A DNA stretch of 64,000 bases from JBBQUN01 sp963698395 (lineage in GTDB: Bacteria > Actinomycetota > Acidimicrobiia > Acidimicrobiales > SZUA-35). The position numbers and the translations under genes were made by a program. The stretch is from NCBI GenBank assembly GCA_963698395.1, contig CAVOQQ010000007.1:96460-160459 (forward strand), read 5' to 3'. Below the pieces are notes generated by a model, which saw only the letters and a program-made list of their open reading frames with translations, had not been told where the DNA came from and did not search any database. Every line of letters begins with the position of its first letter. The first letter of the stretch is position 1. Shown here piece after piece: positions 8,063 through 17,887 of the stretch.

Positions 8063-8905
8063 CCCGGCCTCGCACATGCGAGCCAGCAGCGGCGGGGGAG
8101 CGTAGAGCTGCTCCTTGAATTCCTCGTAGAGCGACTCGGCAACCGCCATGGTGGTGTCGAGCCCGATCAGGTCGGCCAGGGCGAGTGGCCCCATGGGGTG
8201 GGCGCAGCCGGTGACCATGCCCTGATCGATGTCTTCTTTGGAGGCAAAGCCGGACTCGAACATGCGGATCGCCGAGAGGATGTAGGGGATCAGCAGTGCG
8301 TTGACGATGAAGCCGGCGCGGTCCTTGGAGTGGATGACCCGCTTGCCGAGTTGGCCGCTCGAGAAGGCCTGGGCGACCTGCTGGGTCTCGGCGGAGGTGT
8401 GGAGCGAGGTGACCAGCTCGACCAGGTGCAGCACCGGTACCGGGTTGAAGAAGTGGATACCGATGACGTGCTCGGGCCGCTTGGTGGCCATGGCCAGCTT
8501 CATGATCGGAATCGACGACGTGTTCGAGGCGAGCACCGCGTCGGTCGATGCGACGATGTCGTCGAGCTGGCGGAACACCGACGTCTTCGCGTTCTCGTTC
8601 TCGATGATGGCCTCGATCACCATGTCTCGATCTTCGAGCGACCCGATCTTCGAGGTGAACACCAGCGAGTCGAGGGTCTTGACCTGGTCGGCCTGGTCCA
8701 TCTTGCCGGCCTTCACCGCCCGGTCGAGCGACTTCTCGATCCGCCCGCGTCCGGCCTTGGCGGCGTCTTCGCTGGCCTCGATCACGATCGTGTCGATGCC
8801 GGCCCGAGCCGACACCTCGGCGATGCCCGACCCCATGAGGCCGGCGCCGATCACGCCGAGCTTGCCGATGGGACGATCCATTGTTGCGGTGTCACTGTTG
8901 GCCAT
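8018..8905 (-). CDS. 3-hydroxybutyryl-CoA dehydrogenase
   Basis: 295-residue NAD(P)-dependent 3-hydroxyacyl-CoA dehydrogenase, acting on short-chain 3-hydroxyacyl-CoA in fatty acid, butyrate or PHB metabolism. The Rossmann motif is GVIGAGLMGSGIA near residue 17. The catalytic His-Glu region is IGIHFFNPVPVLHLVELV, and the C-terminal substrate domain has KDRAGFIVNALLIPYI and GCAHPMGPLALADLIGLD. It is the single-function Hbd/PaaH form, without a hydratase domain. The start is ATG 8905 with no clear ribosome site; ATG 8881 is possible. It shares 45 bases with rarD on the other strand. Confidence 0.92.
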   Translation of the reverse strand: MANSDTATMDRPIGKLGVIGAGLMGSGIAEVSARAGIDTIVIEASEDAAKAGRGRIEKSLDRAVKAGKMDQADQVKTLDSLVFTSKIGSLEDRDMVIEAIIENENAKTSVFRQLDDIVASTDAVLASNTSSIPIMKLAMATKRPEHVIGIHFFNPVPVLHLVELVTSLHTSAETQQVAQAFSSGQLGKRVIHSKDRAGFIVNALLIPYILSAIRMFESGFASKEDIDQGMVTGCAHPMGPLALADLIGLDTTMAVAESLYEEFKEQLYAPPPLLARMCEAGLLGRKTGRGFYDYH

Positions 8906-8983
8906 CGAAAGAGTCTGGCAGACGAACGCGACACTTGGACGTCCACGGAATAATTCTCGCGGACGTCCAAGCGTGGCGAGGTC

Positions 8984-10153
8984 TCAGTCGAGGACGAGAT
9001 CCTTCGAGCGTTCCTCGTAGCGCTGGGTTGCCTCATCGACCGCCGCCAGCTGCTTGTCGGCCAGACCGGGGCGCGACGCCTGGGCCCGTTCGGCGGCACC
9101 CACGAGCCCGCCTCCCGACGACTGGAAGTGGGGCATCACATGGCGGGCCAACAGCTCGAAGCTGTTCTTGGTCGCTTCGGGGTTCGCCCAGTTGTGGGCG
9201 AGGGTGAGGTAGGCACCGAAGCCGCCGTTGGACTGCTCGATCAGCTCCGAGATCTGCGCCACCATCATGTCGGGCGTGCCGATGACACCGAGGCCGGAGT
9301 TCACGAAGTCGATCATCTCGTCGATGTTGGTGCCCTCGACCGCCATCTGCGGGAAGGCGGCCACGTCTTGGAAGTACTCGAACCACTGGGTGATCCCGTA
9401 CTTCACCTCTTCGCGGGCCTGCTCCTCGGTCTCGGCCAGGTGCATGAGGCCGACCAGACGCCACTTGCTGCGATCAGCCGGCTGGCCGTGGCGAGCCGCC
9501 TGTTCCTCCTGGATCGTCCAGTGGTGGGCGAGCACGTCCATGCCGATCGAGAGCGTTGCGCCGAGCGACAGGAGCCCGGCACCGTAGCGTCCGGCGAGGT
9601 TGGCGCCCGACGGGGAGGCGACGGCGGCAACGGCGATGTCGAACAGCGGGTCGGAGTAGGGCCGCAGGTGGAGTCGAGCGTCGACGAGTTGGAGCCGGTC
9701 GTTGGAGTAGCTGATGGGCTCATCACTGGTGAGGAGATGCATGAGCACCTCCATGTACTCCTCGAGGAGCGGGCGCATCTGGCTCGGTTCGAGCCCGAGC
9801 ATGGCGGCATCGGTCGGGAGGGCGCCGGGGCCGACGCCCAACATGATGCGGCCCCGAGTGAGGTGATCGAGAAGCACGATGCGCTCGGCCACCCATAGCG
9901 GATTGTGATACGGCAGCGACACCACGCCGGTGCCGAGCTTGATCCGCTTGGTGCGTTCGGCCGCCGCCATGATGAAGATCTCGGGTGAGGCGATGATCTC
10001 GCTGCCGGCCGAGTGGTGCTCACCGATCCACGCCTCGTCGAACCCGAGGGTGTCGAGATGCTGCACCAGGTCGAGATCTTGTTCGAGCGCGATGGTCGGG
10101 TTGTGGGTGGGTGGGTGGAAGGGCGCCATGAAGGTGCCGAAGTTCAAACGCAT
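8984..10153 (-). CDS. LLM-class flavin-dependent oxidoreductase (luciferase-like)
   Basis: 389-residue luciferase-like monooxygenase with a TIM-barrel fold, using reduced FMN or F420. Recognisable segments are FDEAWIGEHHS (strand 2 and a substrate-pocket His), RIKLGTGVVSLPYHNPLWVAER, and RIMLGVGPGALPTDAAMLG, the FMN-phosphate loop region. These resemble alkanal and limonene monooxygenase-like members; the substrate is unknown. The start is ATG 10153. It is divergent from the polysaccharide BY-kinase gene across a 272-base gap. Confidence 0.87.
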   Translation of the reverse strand: MRLNFGTFMAPFHPPTHNPTIALEQDLDLVQHLDTLGFDEAWIGEHHSAGSEIIASPEIFIMAAAERTKRIKLGTGVVSLPYHNPLWVAERIVLLDHLTRGRIMLGVGPGALPTDAAMLGLEPSQMRPLLEEYMEVLMHLLTSDEPISYSNDRLQLVDARLHLRPYSDPLFDIAVAAVASPSGANLAGRYGAGLLSLGATLSIGMDVLAHHWTIQEEQAARHGQPADRSKWRLVGLMHLAETEEQAREEVKYGITQWFEYFQDVAAFPQMAVEGTNIDEMIDFVNSGLGVIGTPDMMVAQISELIEQSNGGFGAYLTLAHNWANPEATKNSFELLARHVMPHFQSSGGGLVGAAERAQASRPGLADKQLAAVDEATQRYEERSKDLVLD

Positions 10154-10425
10154 GAGAGGTCCCCTGATCTCCTGATGGTTGGTTGGTCGAACCCGACGCT
10201 AGGTCATCGTCGGGGCACCATGCCCGGCACCGACCCGAATGCTTCGACAACGCCGTCAGACGCAACAACGATGCAACGCAACGTGACCGAGTCGACCTCA
10301 GCAGCTTTTTCAGAAGACCTGGTCATCGGGGTTGTCACCAGTAGTGGTCGTGTCGCCTCACCCACGCTTCGTGAGGGTCTGCGCTGTCGTTCCCACCGGG
10401 AGAGTTCCGGGCTAGAGTTCCGCCG
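10154..10425. other. Divergent intergenic region upstream of the polysaccharide block
   Basis: 272 bases between the luciferase-like gene (minus) and the BY-kinase gene (plus). It must hold both promoters, but no clear -35/-10 pair or operator was seen. No coding signal is convincing here. Confidence 0.4.
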
Positions 10426-12090
10426 GTGACACAGCCCGCGGCCCAAGAGCTCACGCTCGAAGACTATGTGTCCATCCTCCGTCGTCGCTGGATCTGGTTC
10501 CTTGCGCCGATCGTTCTTCTTGCGGCGGCAGCCACCGCGCTCGGTCTTCGCTCCGAACCGCAGTACACCGCGACCGCCACGGTCGGCCTGGTCGACTCGG
10601 CGGCGCAAGAGATCTTGGGTGGATCCAACACCAACGTCCAGGTCCAGTCTCGACTCATCGAGAACGAGATCAATTTCGCCAAGACCGACGCAGTCGAGAA
10701 CAAGGTGGAGGAAACGCTCGGGTTCCTGCCCGCCACCGTGACCATCTCGTCGGTCGCCGACTCCGACTACCTCGATTTCACCGCAACGGCCAACGAACCC
10801 GAGAAGTCGGCGGAGTGGGCCAACACCTGGGCAACGGCCTACGTCGAGACCAAGCAGACCGAGGCTCGCAGCAGCATCGACAACTCCATCGCCGTGCTCG
10901 AGGCCAAACGAGACGAGCTCAACACCGAGATCAATCGGGCTCGCAATGGCAGCGACGACGAAATGTTCCTGATCGAGCAGCGGACCGAGGTGAATCGCCA
11001 GATCCTCCAGCTCGAGCTCGAGGCCGAGACGGCCGCTGCCGGCACGGCCAAGGTCTACGTGGTGGCCAGCCCGCCCGACAGCGAGTCCGGCGCCCCGCTG
11101 TGGCGCACCATCTTGTTGGGCATCGTTGCCGGCGGCGTCCTGGGTGTTGCCGCGGCGTTGGCGTCCGAATCGTTCGACAAGACCATCAAGACCGCCGAAG
11201 ACGTCACCGCCGCCACCGGGCTCCCGGTGCTGGGCCAGATTCCCTTGGCCGGTCGTTGGATGTCGGGCTTCGAGCTCGCCCTGTCGAGCCGAGACCACGA
11301 CGACTCGCCGGTCGCCGACGCGTATCGACGGGTGGCCACCTCGCTCCAGTTCTCGCTGCTCAACAAGTCGGTCAACACCCTGCTCATCACCAGCGCGAAT
11401 GCGTCGGAGGGCAAGACCACCACGTCGGTCAACCTGGCCTACACACTGGCCGGTCCGGAAATGCTCGTGGTGCTCGCCGACGTCGACTTCCGCAAGCCCC
11501 GCCTCCACCAGGCACTCGACGTGCCGGCCGAGCCCGGCCTCTCCAATCACATCATCGAAGACGTCCCGCTCGAGCAACTGGCGTTCCGCAACGACGACGG
11601 CACGATGGCGGTCTTCACCGCCGGTACCAAGCCGCCGAACCCGGCCGACTTCGTCGCCACCCGCGAGTTCGTCGGCGCCATCGACGCACTGTCACAGGTG
11701 GCCGACCTCGTGCTGCTCGACGCCCCGCCGCTGCTGCCGGTCTCCGATTCGTTGCTCATGTCTCGCAACGTCGATGGTGTGGTCATGGTCGCCGCAGCCG
11801 GGGCCACCTCCAAGGAGAGCCTGGCCCGCGCCGTTGCCGGCATCGAACAGGTGGGCGGCAACGTCATCGGCGTCGTGCTGGTGGGCGTCAAGGAAGAGTC
11901 GCTCTATGGCCAGTACGGCTACGGCTACTACAACCAGAAGGAAACCGCCGAAGTCGAGCAGACCAACAAAGAGGCCGCTCAGCTCAACGGCCGAACCGGT
12001 CCGCCCTCCGCCAACGGCAGCAGTGCGAAGACCCCCTCGGCACCGGTCGCCATCGAGAACCTCGGCTACGGCCGCGAACAAGCCAACTAG
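10426..12090 (+). CDS. Wzz/BY-kinase: polysaccharide chain-length regulator and tyrosine autokinase
   Basis: 554 residues combining both halves of a polysaccharide co-polymerase. The N-terminal Wzz domain begins LEDYVSILRRRWIWFLAP (first membrane helix) and ends with a second helix near residue 225-245. The cytoplasmic P-loop kinase follows: Walker A variant NASEGKTTTSVNLAYTL (near residue 330), Walker A' VVLADVDFRKPRLHQ and Walker B LVLLDAPPLLPVSD. A tyrosine cluster, YGQYGYGYYNQ, near residue 500 is the likely autophosphorylation site. It would control chain length and export of the glycan made by the neighbouring transferases. GTG 10426 is the start; the stop is six bases from the convergent sugar transferase. 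Confidence 0.9.
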   Translation: MTQPAAQELTLEDYVSILRRRWIWFLAPIVLLAAAATALGLRSEPQYTATATVGLVDSAAQEILGGSNTNVQVQSRLIENEINFAKTDAVENKVEETLGFLPATVTISSVADSDYLDFTATANEPEKSAEWANTWATAYVETKQTEARSSIDNSIAVLEAKRDELNTEINRARNGSDDEMFLIEQRTEVNRQILQLELEAETAAAGTAKVYVVASPPDSESGAPLWRTILLGIVAGGVLGVAAALASESFDKTIKTAEDVTAATGLPVLGQIPLAGRWMSGFELALSSRDHDDSPVADAYRRVATSLQFSLLNKSVNTLLITSANASEGKTTTSVNLAYTLAGPEMLVVLADVDFRKPRLHQALDVPAEPGLSNHIIEDVPLEQLAFRNDDGTMAVFTAGTKPPNPADFVATREFVGAIDALSQVADLVLLDAPPLLPVSDSLLMSRNVDGVVMVAAAGATSKESLARAVAGIEQVGGNVIGVVLVGVKEESLYGQYGYGYYNQKETAEVEQTNKEAAQLNGRTGPPSANGSSAKTPSAPVAIENLGYGREQAN

Positions 12091-12096
12091 GGGCGT

Positions 12097-13041
12097 TCAG
12101 CGTTTCGTCTGCCCGCCGATGCCGATCAGCATCAGGGCCGTACGGACACAGATCCACAGGTCGAGGAGCGTGCTGCGACGCTGCACGTAGGCCAGGTCGG
12201 TTTCGGCCCGCCCCGCATAGCCGCCAAGACGCTTGGAGATCTGCCAGGTGCCGGTGAGACCGGGCTTGACGCTCAGGGTCGCGACCAGCGCTTGGCCGTA
12301 GTGCTCCATGTCCTTGGGAACGATCGGACGTGGCCCGACCAGGCTCATCGAACCGCCGAGCACGTTGAACAGCTGCGGCAGTTCGTCGAGATGGGTCCGA
12401 CGGAGGAACCGACCGACGACCGTGACCCGAGGGTCGTTGCGCAGACGATGGAACGTTCGGAGCTCGCGGGCGAGGTGCGGGTCGGCGGCCAGCAGGTAGG
12501 GGAGCCGGGCATCGGCGTCACGTTGCATCGTGCGGAACTTGAGGCAGGCGAAGACCCTGCCACCGCGGCCGAGACGCCAGGACACGTACAACGCCGGTCC
12601 CCTGGAGGTGAGCGTCACGGCGGCGGCGATGAGGGCCATCAGCGGGACGGTGACGACGATGAGCACCGAGGCGGTCAGCAGATCGAAGGTGCGGATCCCG
12701 ATGCGGGTCCGACGACCGAGCGGCTCGATGTCGCTCGGGATGGTGGTGGTTTCGCACCGTCGAAGGCGCCGTGAGGTCGAGGCGATGGCGTCCCACGTCG
12801 CGGCCGCTGGGCGAAGGTCGACGCCTTCTGCCTGCGGGATGAACGACGGGACCGGTTCGGCGGGGATCGCCGTGGCCGTTGCGATCGGTGGGCGCTCGAG
12901 TGCAGGCGAGGCGGCCGGGTGTGGCCGCTTGGGGCGGGTCGGCGCAGCGGGAACAGAGGGGGCGATGGTGCGGCGTGGCTGGCGGGGATGGCTGAACAGC
13001 GTGGTCACACACAACAATCTCGGAGTCCCCGCGGTGGTCAT
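12097..13041 (-). CDS. Bacterial sugar transferase (initiating PGT), copy 1
   Basis: 314-residue polyprenyl-phosphate sugar-phosphate transferase (PF02397) with a long Pro/Arg-rich N-terminus. From about residue 105: RIGIRTFDLLTASVLIVV (membrane re-entrant helix), CLKFRTMQRDAD, LRNDPRVTVVGRFLRRT, LDELPQLFNVLGGSMSLVGP and VKPGLTGTWQISKR. These are the catalytic Asp-Glu (DE of LDELPQ) and phosphosugar-binding segments of the family. It transfers a sugar-1-phosphate onto undecaprenyl phosphate to start glycan assembly. The start at 13041 is a choice; the open frame continues upstream and no ribosome site decides it. One of three copies here. Confidence 0.87.
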   Translation of the reverse strand: MTTAGTPRLLCVTTLFSHPRQPRRTIAPSVPAAPTRPKRPHPAASPALERPPIATATAIPAEPVPSFIPQAEGVDLRPAAATWDAIASTSRRLRRCETTTIPSDIEPLGRRTRIGIRTFDLLTASVLIVVTVPLMALIAAAVTLTSRGPALYVSWRLGRGGRVFACLKFRTMQRDADARLPYLLAADPHLARELRTFHRLRNDPRVTVVGRFLRRTHLDELPQLFNVLGGSMSLVGPRPIVPKDMEHYGQALVATLSVKPGLTGTWQISKRLGGYAGRAETDLAYVQRRSTLLDLWICVRTALMLIGIGGQTKR

Positions 13042-13180
13042 GAGGGCGCCGTGTCGAGTTTCTTGAGAATTCCTCGACCAAGACTCGACGATTCGGCTCG
13101 GCCCACATGGCACGGCGCCCACCTCCCGAGCACGAAACTCCGGTGGTGGGCGCAGCGGCGCGTTCAGGTTCGGTATCGGA

Positions 13181-13747
13181 TCAGACGGCGGTTTCGAATT
13201 CGTCCCGCTTGCGGCGAGCGAGCAGCACCAGGGCGCCACCGGTGCCGATCACGGCGAGGCCGACCCCGGCCATGGGAGCAGACTCCGAGCCGGTGAAGGC
13301 GAGTCGCTCGGTCGTGGGTGTCGTGGTGGGGGTCGTGCTCTGGGTCGGCGCAGCAACCGAGATGTTCGACGACGAGACCACGGTGCCACCAGCGCTGGCG
13401 GCGAGGATGTAGCTGCCGGCGGGCAGGTCGGCGGGCACGGTGACGGTGAGCGAGTAGTCGCCGTTCGCGTCGGAGATGGTCGAGCCGAGCGTGATGGTGG
13501 TGGCTGCTGCGGCGCTGAGGCTCTGGGTGCTCGATCCGGCGGTGATGGTGACGGTCACGGCCGTGTTCGGGGTGGTCGTGCCCGACAGCGTGATGGACTG
13601 GCCCGCCGTCGGGGTCGGGTCCGAGACGTTGATCTGGCTCGACGGGGTATAGGAGTCAGCGGCTCCGGCCGGCGATCCGGCACCGAGGCCGAGTGCGATG
13701 GCCAGCGCGGCTGCGGCACCGATGGACTTGAGGTTGGTTGAGGCCAC
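13181..13747 (-). CDS. Small secreted surface protein with LPXTG-like sorting signal, copy 1
   Basis: 188 residues: signal peptide (residues about 1-29, ending GSPAGAA), an Ig-like extracellular part, a Thr/Pro-rich stalk, then a sorting signal LAFTG, a hydrophobic segment and the basic tail ARRKRDE. LAFTG is an accepted LPXTG variant in actinobacteria. The start is GTG 13747, with GAAGGGA nine bases upstream. It lies between two sugar transferase genes and resembles the protein at 17181-17783 (same order, similar YTP...D.TP..GQ...SG opening). It is likely a cell-wall-anchored substrate of the class F sortase at 19436. Adhesive or structural role is inferred only. Confidence 0.8.
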   Translation of the reverse strand: MASTNLKSIGAAAALAIALGLGAGSPAGAADSYTPSSQINVSDPTPTAGQSITLSGTTTPNTAVTVTITAGSSTQSLSAAAATTITLGSTISDANGDYSLTVTVPADLPAGSYILAASAGGTVVSSSNISVAAPTQSTTPTTTPTTERLAFTGSESAPMAGVGLAVIGTGGALVLLARRKRDEFETAV

Positions 13748-13882
13748 GTTTGGCGTCCCTTCGTGTCACGGCGGGGCGAGAGCCCACAGAAACCGAGTTG
13801 CAATCCGAACTTCGGAACGCTCCGAGGGGGTATGACCGCTCATGCGGGAATGGGCCAAACGGCCTAGTCCGTCGGGCGACGC

Positions 13883-14719
13883 TCAGTAGGCCCCGTCGGT
13901 GGACGGGTGCACCATGGCGTAGGCGGTCTTGCAGCAGATCAGGAGATCCGATGGGAAGGTCCGTCGCTCCACGTATTCGATGTCGAGCGCAACGCGGGTC
14001 TCGTAGCTCAGATCGCTGCGCCCGGAGACCTGCCAGAGACCGGTCAGGCCTGGTTTGACGGAGAGCACGATGCCGATCTTGTCGCCATAGCGTTCGGTTT
14101 CGGCTGGCGTCACCGGGCGGGGGCCCACGATGCTCATCTGCCCGATCAGCACATTGAGGATTTGCGGTAGCTCGTCGAGGTTGGTCTTTCGAAGCAAGCT
14201 CCCGATGGGTGTTGCTCGAGGGTCGTTGCGGAGCTTTTGCGTGGCATCCCACTCGGCTCGAAGCCGGCCGTCACTGGCCAGGAGTTCGTCCAGCCGTTCA
14301 GCGGCGTCCGGCCACATCGATCGAAACTTGAGGCAGGGAAAGAGCCGGCCCGATCGGCCGACTCGCCAGTGCACGAAGAGCGCCGGGCCGTGGGTGGTGA
14401 CCCGAACGACCGCTGCGATGACGAGCATGATCGGACCGGCGATGAGCAGACCGAGTGATGCTGCTGCGATGTCGAAGGTACGAACCCCGATACGAGTGGC
14501 TCGGCCAGGAAGAACCGTCGTGCAACGAACCGAAAGAGCCGTGTCGCTCGAGGGGAAGGACCGACCTGACAGGAATCGTTCGCCGGAGGCAGCCGGAGGT
14601 GATGCGACTTGTACGAACGGATGCCACGTCGCGCCCAACCCGGGCACGCCGGCAGCAGCCGGCCGGTCACGATGTGGTGTGAATACCTTCTCCGAGCCGA
14701 CGGTCGACTCTGTCTGCAT
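13883..14719 (-). CDS. Bacterial sugar transferase (initiating PGT), copy 2
   Basis: 278-residue PF02397 sugar-phosphate transferase. Segments in order: TRIGVRTFDIAAASLGLLI (membrane helix), CLKFRSMWPDAAER, LRNDPRATPIGSLLRKT, LDELPQILNVLIGQMSIVGP, VKPGLTGLWQVSGRSDLSYE. The catalytic pair is in NLDELPQ. The end, HPSTDGAY, resembles the third copy's ending RRGAY. The start is ATG 14719, with GGAGG twelve bases upstream; a TTG six bases upstream is better spaced, so the start is uncertain by two codons. It presumably primes a lipid-linked glycan with a different first sugar from copy 1, which ends in another sequence. Confidence 0.87.
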   Translation of the reverse strand: MQTESTVGSEKVFTPHRDRPAAAGVPGLGATWHPFVQVASPPAASGERFLSGRSFPSSDTALSVRCTTVLPGRATRIGVRTFDIAAASLGLLIAGPIMLVIAAVVRVTTHGPALFVHWRVGRSGRLFPCLKFRSMWPDAAERLDELLASDGRLRAEWDATQKLRNDPRATPIGSLLRKTNLDELPQILNVLIGQMSIVGPRPVTPAETERYGDKIGIVLSVKPGLTGLWQVSGRSDLSYETRVALDIEYVERRTFPSDLLICCKTAYAMVHPSTDGAY

Positions 14720-14858
14720 GGTCAAGATCAACCTCCAGGAGGGTCGGTCCATCGACCCTCCCCCTCGGTCGGCTGCGTTGACCTGATCTTGAGGCTTCGT
14801 CAACGACCAACAGGATCGCTGGCATCACGCGAGCGCGGCGGATTCGAGGCGATCATGA

Positions 14859-17116
14859 GTGCCGATGTTCTCCTCGCAACGATTCGATCGGACGTGGGCC
14901 GTGCTCGGGCTCGCGGCCAGCGGGCTCTTCGCCTTGTTGGGAGACGCTGCGCCGACGGGGTTCGAGGGCTGGGATCAGGTCTTGGTCGTCGCCTTCGCCG
15001 TGTTGAGTCCACTCACCGTGGGTTGGGCCCCCCGCTGGGTGTGGTTCGGCGCACTCGCCGTCACGGGCGGGCTTGCCGGCAGCCCGCAGTGGCTCGTCGT
15101 CGCTGCGCTCGGACTCGTTCTGGCTGCAGCGCTCGAGTGGGCCGACGTCGAGAGCGAACTGGCGAGAGTGGCGATCGGCATTGCGGTCACACACGGGCTG
15201 CTGCACCTGCGCGAGGTTGGGCCCTTCGGAACGACGGCGGTGATCGCAGCCGTCGTCTTGGCGATCGGGCTCGAGACCACGCTGACCTCGGATCGTCAGG
15301 CGGCCAAACGATTCGTGACCACGTTTGGTGGCTCGGCGTTGGGGTTTGCAGCCGTCGCCGCCATTGCTGCCGGCTTGACGGCAGCAACGGCCCGCTCCGA
15401 CCTGGAGGCGGGCTCCGATGCCGCTCGGCAGGGTCTCGAGTCGGCGCGCGACGGCGAGACCGAACGAGCCGCCACGCAACTCGCCGAAGCCTCAGAGCGC
15501 CTCCGTCGGGCGGATGATCGATTGGGTGCCTGGTGGGTCGAACCAGCCAGGCTGGTGCCGATCGTCGGGCAGCACATCGAGGTCGCCCAGGCCGTCTCCG
15601 GTCCTGTCGCCGATCTCGTCGCGGCATCGAGCACGGCCGTCGAGAGAGCCGACGTCGACCGATTGAAGCTCTCGGAGGGAGCGATCGATCTGGCGCTCGT
15701 CGAATCGATGGCGGAGCCGCTGGCGCTGGTCGAGGTGACCATGTCGGAAGCCATCGATGCTCTCGAGCGGGCGGAGTCGGGCTGGATCCTCTCGCCATTC
15801 GCCACGTTGATCGAGGAGGCGAGCGATGAACTCGACACCGCCTACCCCGATGCACTGAAGGCGGCGAGGGCAACGGCGTTGCTGCCCGAGATGCTCGGGT
15901 CGCAGGGGCCTCGTCGCTATCTCGTCATCTTCGCCACCACGGCCGAGGCCCGAGAGCTGGGTGGCATCCTCGGGTCGTTCGTCGAACTCGAAGCACGTGA
16001 CGGAAGGCTGCCGCGTGGTTGCCGGCGGTTCCGACGGGGATCTGAACGCTGCCGGACCCGGGACGATCACCGATCCAGAGGCGTATCCCCGTCGTTTCAT
16101 CGCCAACTCGCCGGAACGCTTCTCGCAGAACTGGACCGGGATGCCCGACATGCCGCGTGTCGCCCAGGCCGTCGGCGAGCTCTACCCGTCGATGGGAGGT
16201 GAACCGATCGACGGCGCCATCTACATCGATCCGGTCGGTGTCGCCGCCTTGCTCGACCTGGCAGGACCGGTGGAATTGGCCGAGGTCGGTCTCACGGTCG
16301 ATGCGACGAACGTGGTCGAGTTCCTTCAAATCGACCAGTATCGACTCTTCGACGATCAGGCCGATCGGAAGGACTTCCTCACCACCATTGCCACCGACAC
16401 CTTTGCTCACCTGCTCTCTGCCGATCTGCCGAGTCCCCGGTCACTGGGCGACCTGCTCGGTCCTGCGGCTCGCGGTGGACACTTCCAGTTCGCCACGATC
16501 GACGACACACCGCACGACTTCCTTGCCTCGCTGTTCTTGCTCGGGGCGTTTCCCGAGCCCGACGGCAGCGACTTTCTCTCGGTCGTTCACTCGAACGGCG
16601 ATGCCAACAAGCTCGACAGCTTCCTCACTCGAGAGGTCGACTATCGGGTGCAGTTGGGCGAGGGCGGCGACGCCACATCGACGGTCGACATCACCCTGAC
16701 CGCCGACGTTCCTCCTGGCTTGCCTGCCTATGTCACGGGATCCCCGCCCGACGGGCTCCCCCTGGGAACGAACCGGGTCCACCTGTCGATCATCACGTCG
16801 CAGTTCCTCGATCGCGTGGCGGTCAACGGTGTGGTCGTGCCGGTCGAGCCCCAAACGGAGCTCGGCTATCAGCGCTACCTGGTCTTCGTCGACGTGCCCC
16901 CGAACGGTTCGAGCGTCGTCCGATTCGAACTGTCCGGCACGATCGAGCCAGGAAGCGGCCGCGACGCTGGCGACTATCGGTTGACCCTGGCGAATCAGGC
17001 TCGAGTTCAGCGCCGATCGAGTCCATGTCGTGGTGGAAAACGCAAACGACGATCGTGTCATCGGGGAGCGCAACCTGGTGTTGGTCGAAGACACGATCGT
17101 CGAGTTCGAACGCTGA
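14859..17116 (+). CDS. DUF4012 membrane protein, reading frame broken twice
   Basis: Protein of about 750 residues when three frames are joined. The first part (14859 to about 16,010) has several N-terminal membrane helices and a helical region, ending RYLVIFATTAEARELGGILG, the DUF4012 hallmark. The second frame (about 16,015-16,995) continues with FIANSPERFSQNW and PIDGAIYIDPVGVAALLDLA; the third ends NANDDRVIGERNLVLVEDTI before TGA 17114-17116. Both changes are the same one-base step. DUF4012 proteins recur in actinobacterial polysaccharide clusters and resemble LytR-CpsA-Psr-type attachment factors in context; function is unproven. The start is GTG 14859 or ATG 14865. Sequence error or recent decay are both possible. 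Confidence 0.75.
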
Positions 17117-17142
17117 CCGTCGAGGTCGGCGTTGGGCTGTCA

Positions 17143-17160
17143 CCGTCCCGCCGGGGACGG
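17143..17160. terminator. GC hairpin between convergent genes
   Basis: CCGTCCC (17143-17149) pairs perfectly with GGGACGG (17154-17160) around a GCCG loop. It lies between the ends of the DUF4012 gene and the LPXTG gene. There is no T run; the terminator role is inferred from position. Confidence 0.5.
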
Positions 17161-17180
17161 CTCAGAACGCTTGCGGGTGG

Positions 17181-17783
17181 TCAGATCGTGAGCGTTGCCA
17201 CTTCGGGGTCGTTGCGTCGCTTGGACACCACGAGAGCGCTGCCGCCGATGACGACGAACGCTGCGCCGGACCAGAGGAGGAGGCCGGCATCGCCGCCGGT
17301 GACCGGCAGCGTGGTGGCCTGCGCCGGTGCGGCGTTGTTGCCCCCCGTCGGGTTGGTTGCGTTCGTGGTCTGGGCCGGGATGATGTCGCCTTGGGTGGTG
17401 GCGCCGCTCACGGCGAAGGCCGAAGACGACAGGATCGTGGTGCCGTTGACGGCGGCGATCACGTAGTTCCCGGCGGCGAGGTCGGACGGCAAGGAAACGC
17501 TCAGTGCGAACGAACCGGTTGCATCGGCGGTGACCGTGCCCAAGGTGATGATGGTGCCGTCGGGGCGAGCCAGGGTGATGCTGACCGTGGTGCCGGCAAC
17601 GGCGGAGCCGCTGACGAAGACGGCCTGGCCCGGTTCGGGTGTGGCGTCGGAGAAGGTGGCCGAGGTGGTCGGCGTGTAGGTCTGTGCCGAGGCACCGACG
17701 GCGGAGCCGAGGAGTGCAAGGCCGGCGATGCCCACCACGGCAGTGGTGCGTCGCAAAAGGAGACGTGAAGTCGTCGATGTCAT
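17181..17783 (-). CDS. Small secreted LPXTG surface protein, copy 2
   Basis: 200 residues with the same plan as the protein at 13181: signal peptide (about residues 1-34, GSAVGASA), an Ig-like module beginning TYTPTTSATFSDATPEPGQ, a linker, the canonical sorting motif LPVTG, a hydrophobic helix and a basic tail, SKRRN. It should be cut between T and G and linked to the wall by a sortase. The start is ATG 17783; the upstream in-frame ATG gives a poor signal peptide. It sits between the DUF4012 gene and the decarboxylase, and 1.6 kb from the class F sortase. Confidence 0.83.
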   Translation of the reverse strand: MTSTTSRLLLRRTTAVVGIAGLALLGSAVGASAQTYTPTTSATFSDATPEPGQAVFVSGSAVAGTTVSITLARPDGTIITLGTVTADATGSFALSVSLPSDLAAGNYVIAAVNGTTILSSSAFAVSGATTQGDIIPAQTTNATNPTGGNNAAPAQATTLPVTGGDAGLLLWSGAAFVVIGGSALVVSKRRNDPEVATLTI

Positions 17784-17887
17784 GTTCGCCCTATCGGTTT
17801 GTTCGTCGCAGAGTTGAGCCGTCAATGAGTCGTGTGGACCAGATCGTTCATGGGTCGGATGGTCTACCCAAGGGATAGGTTTGGCCC

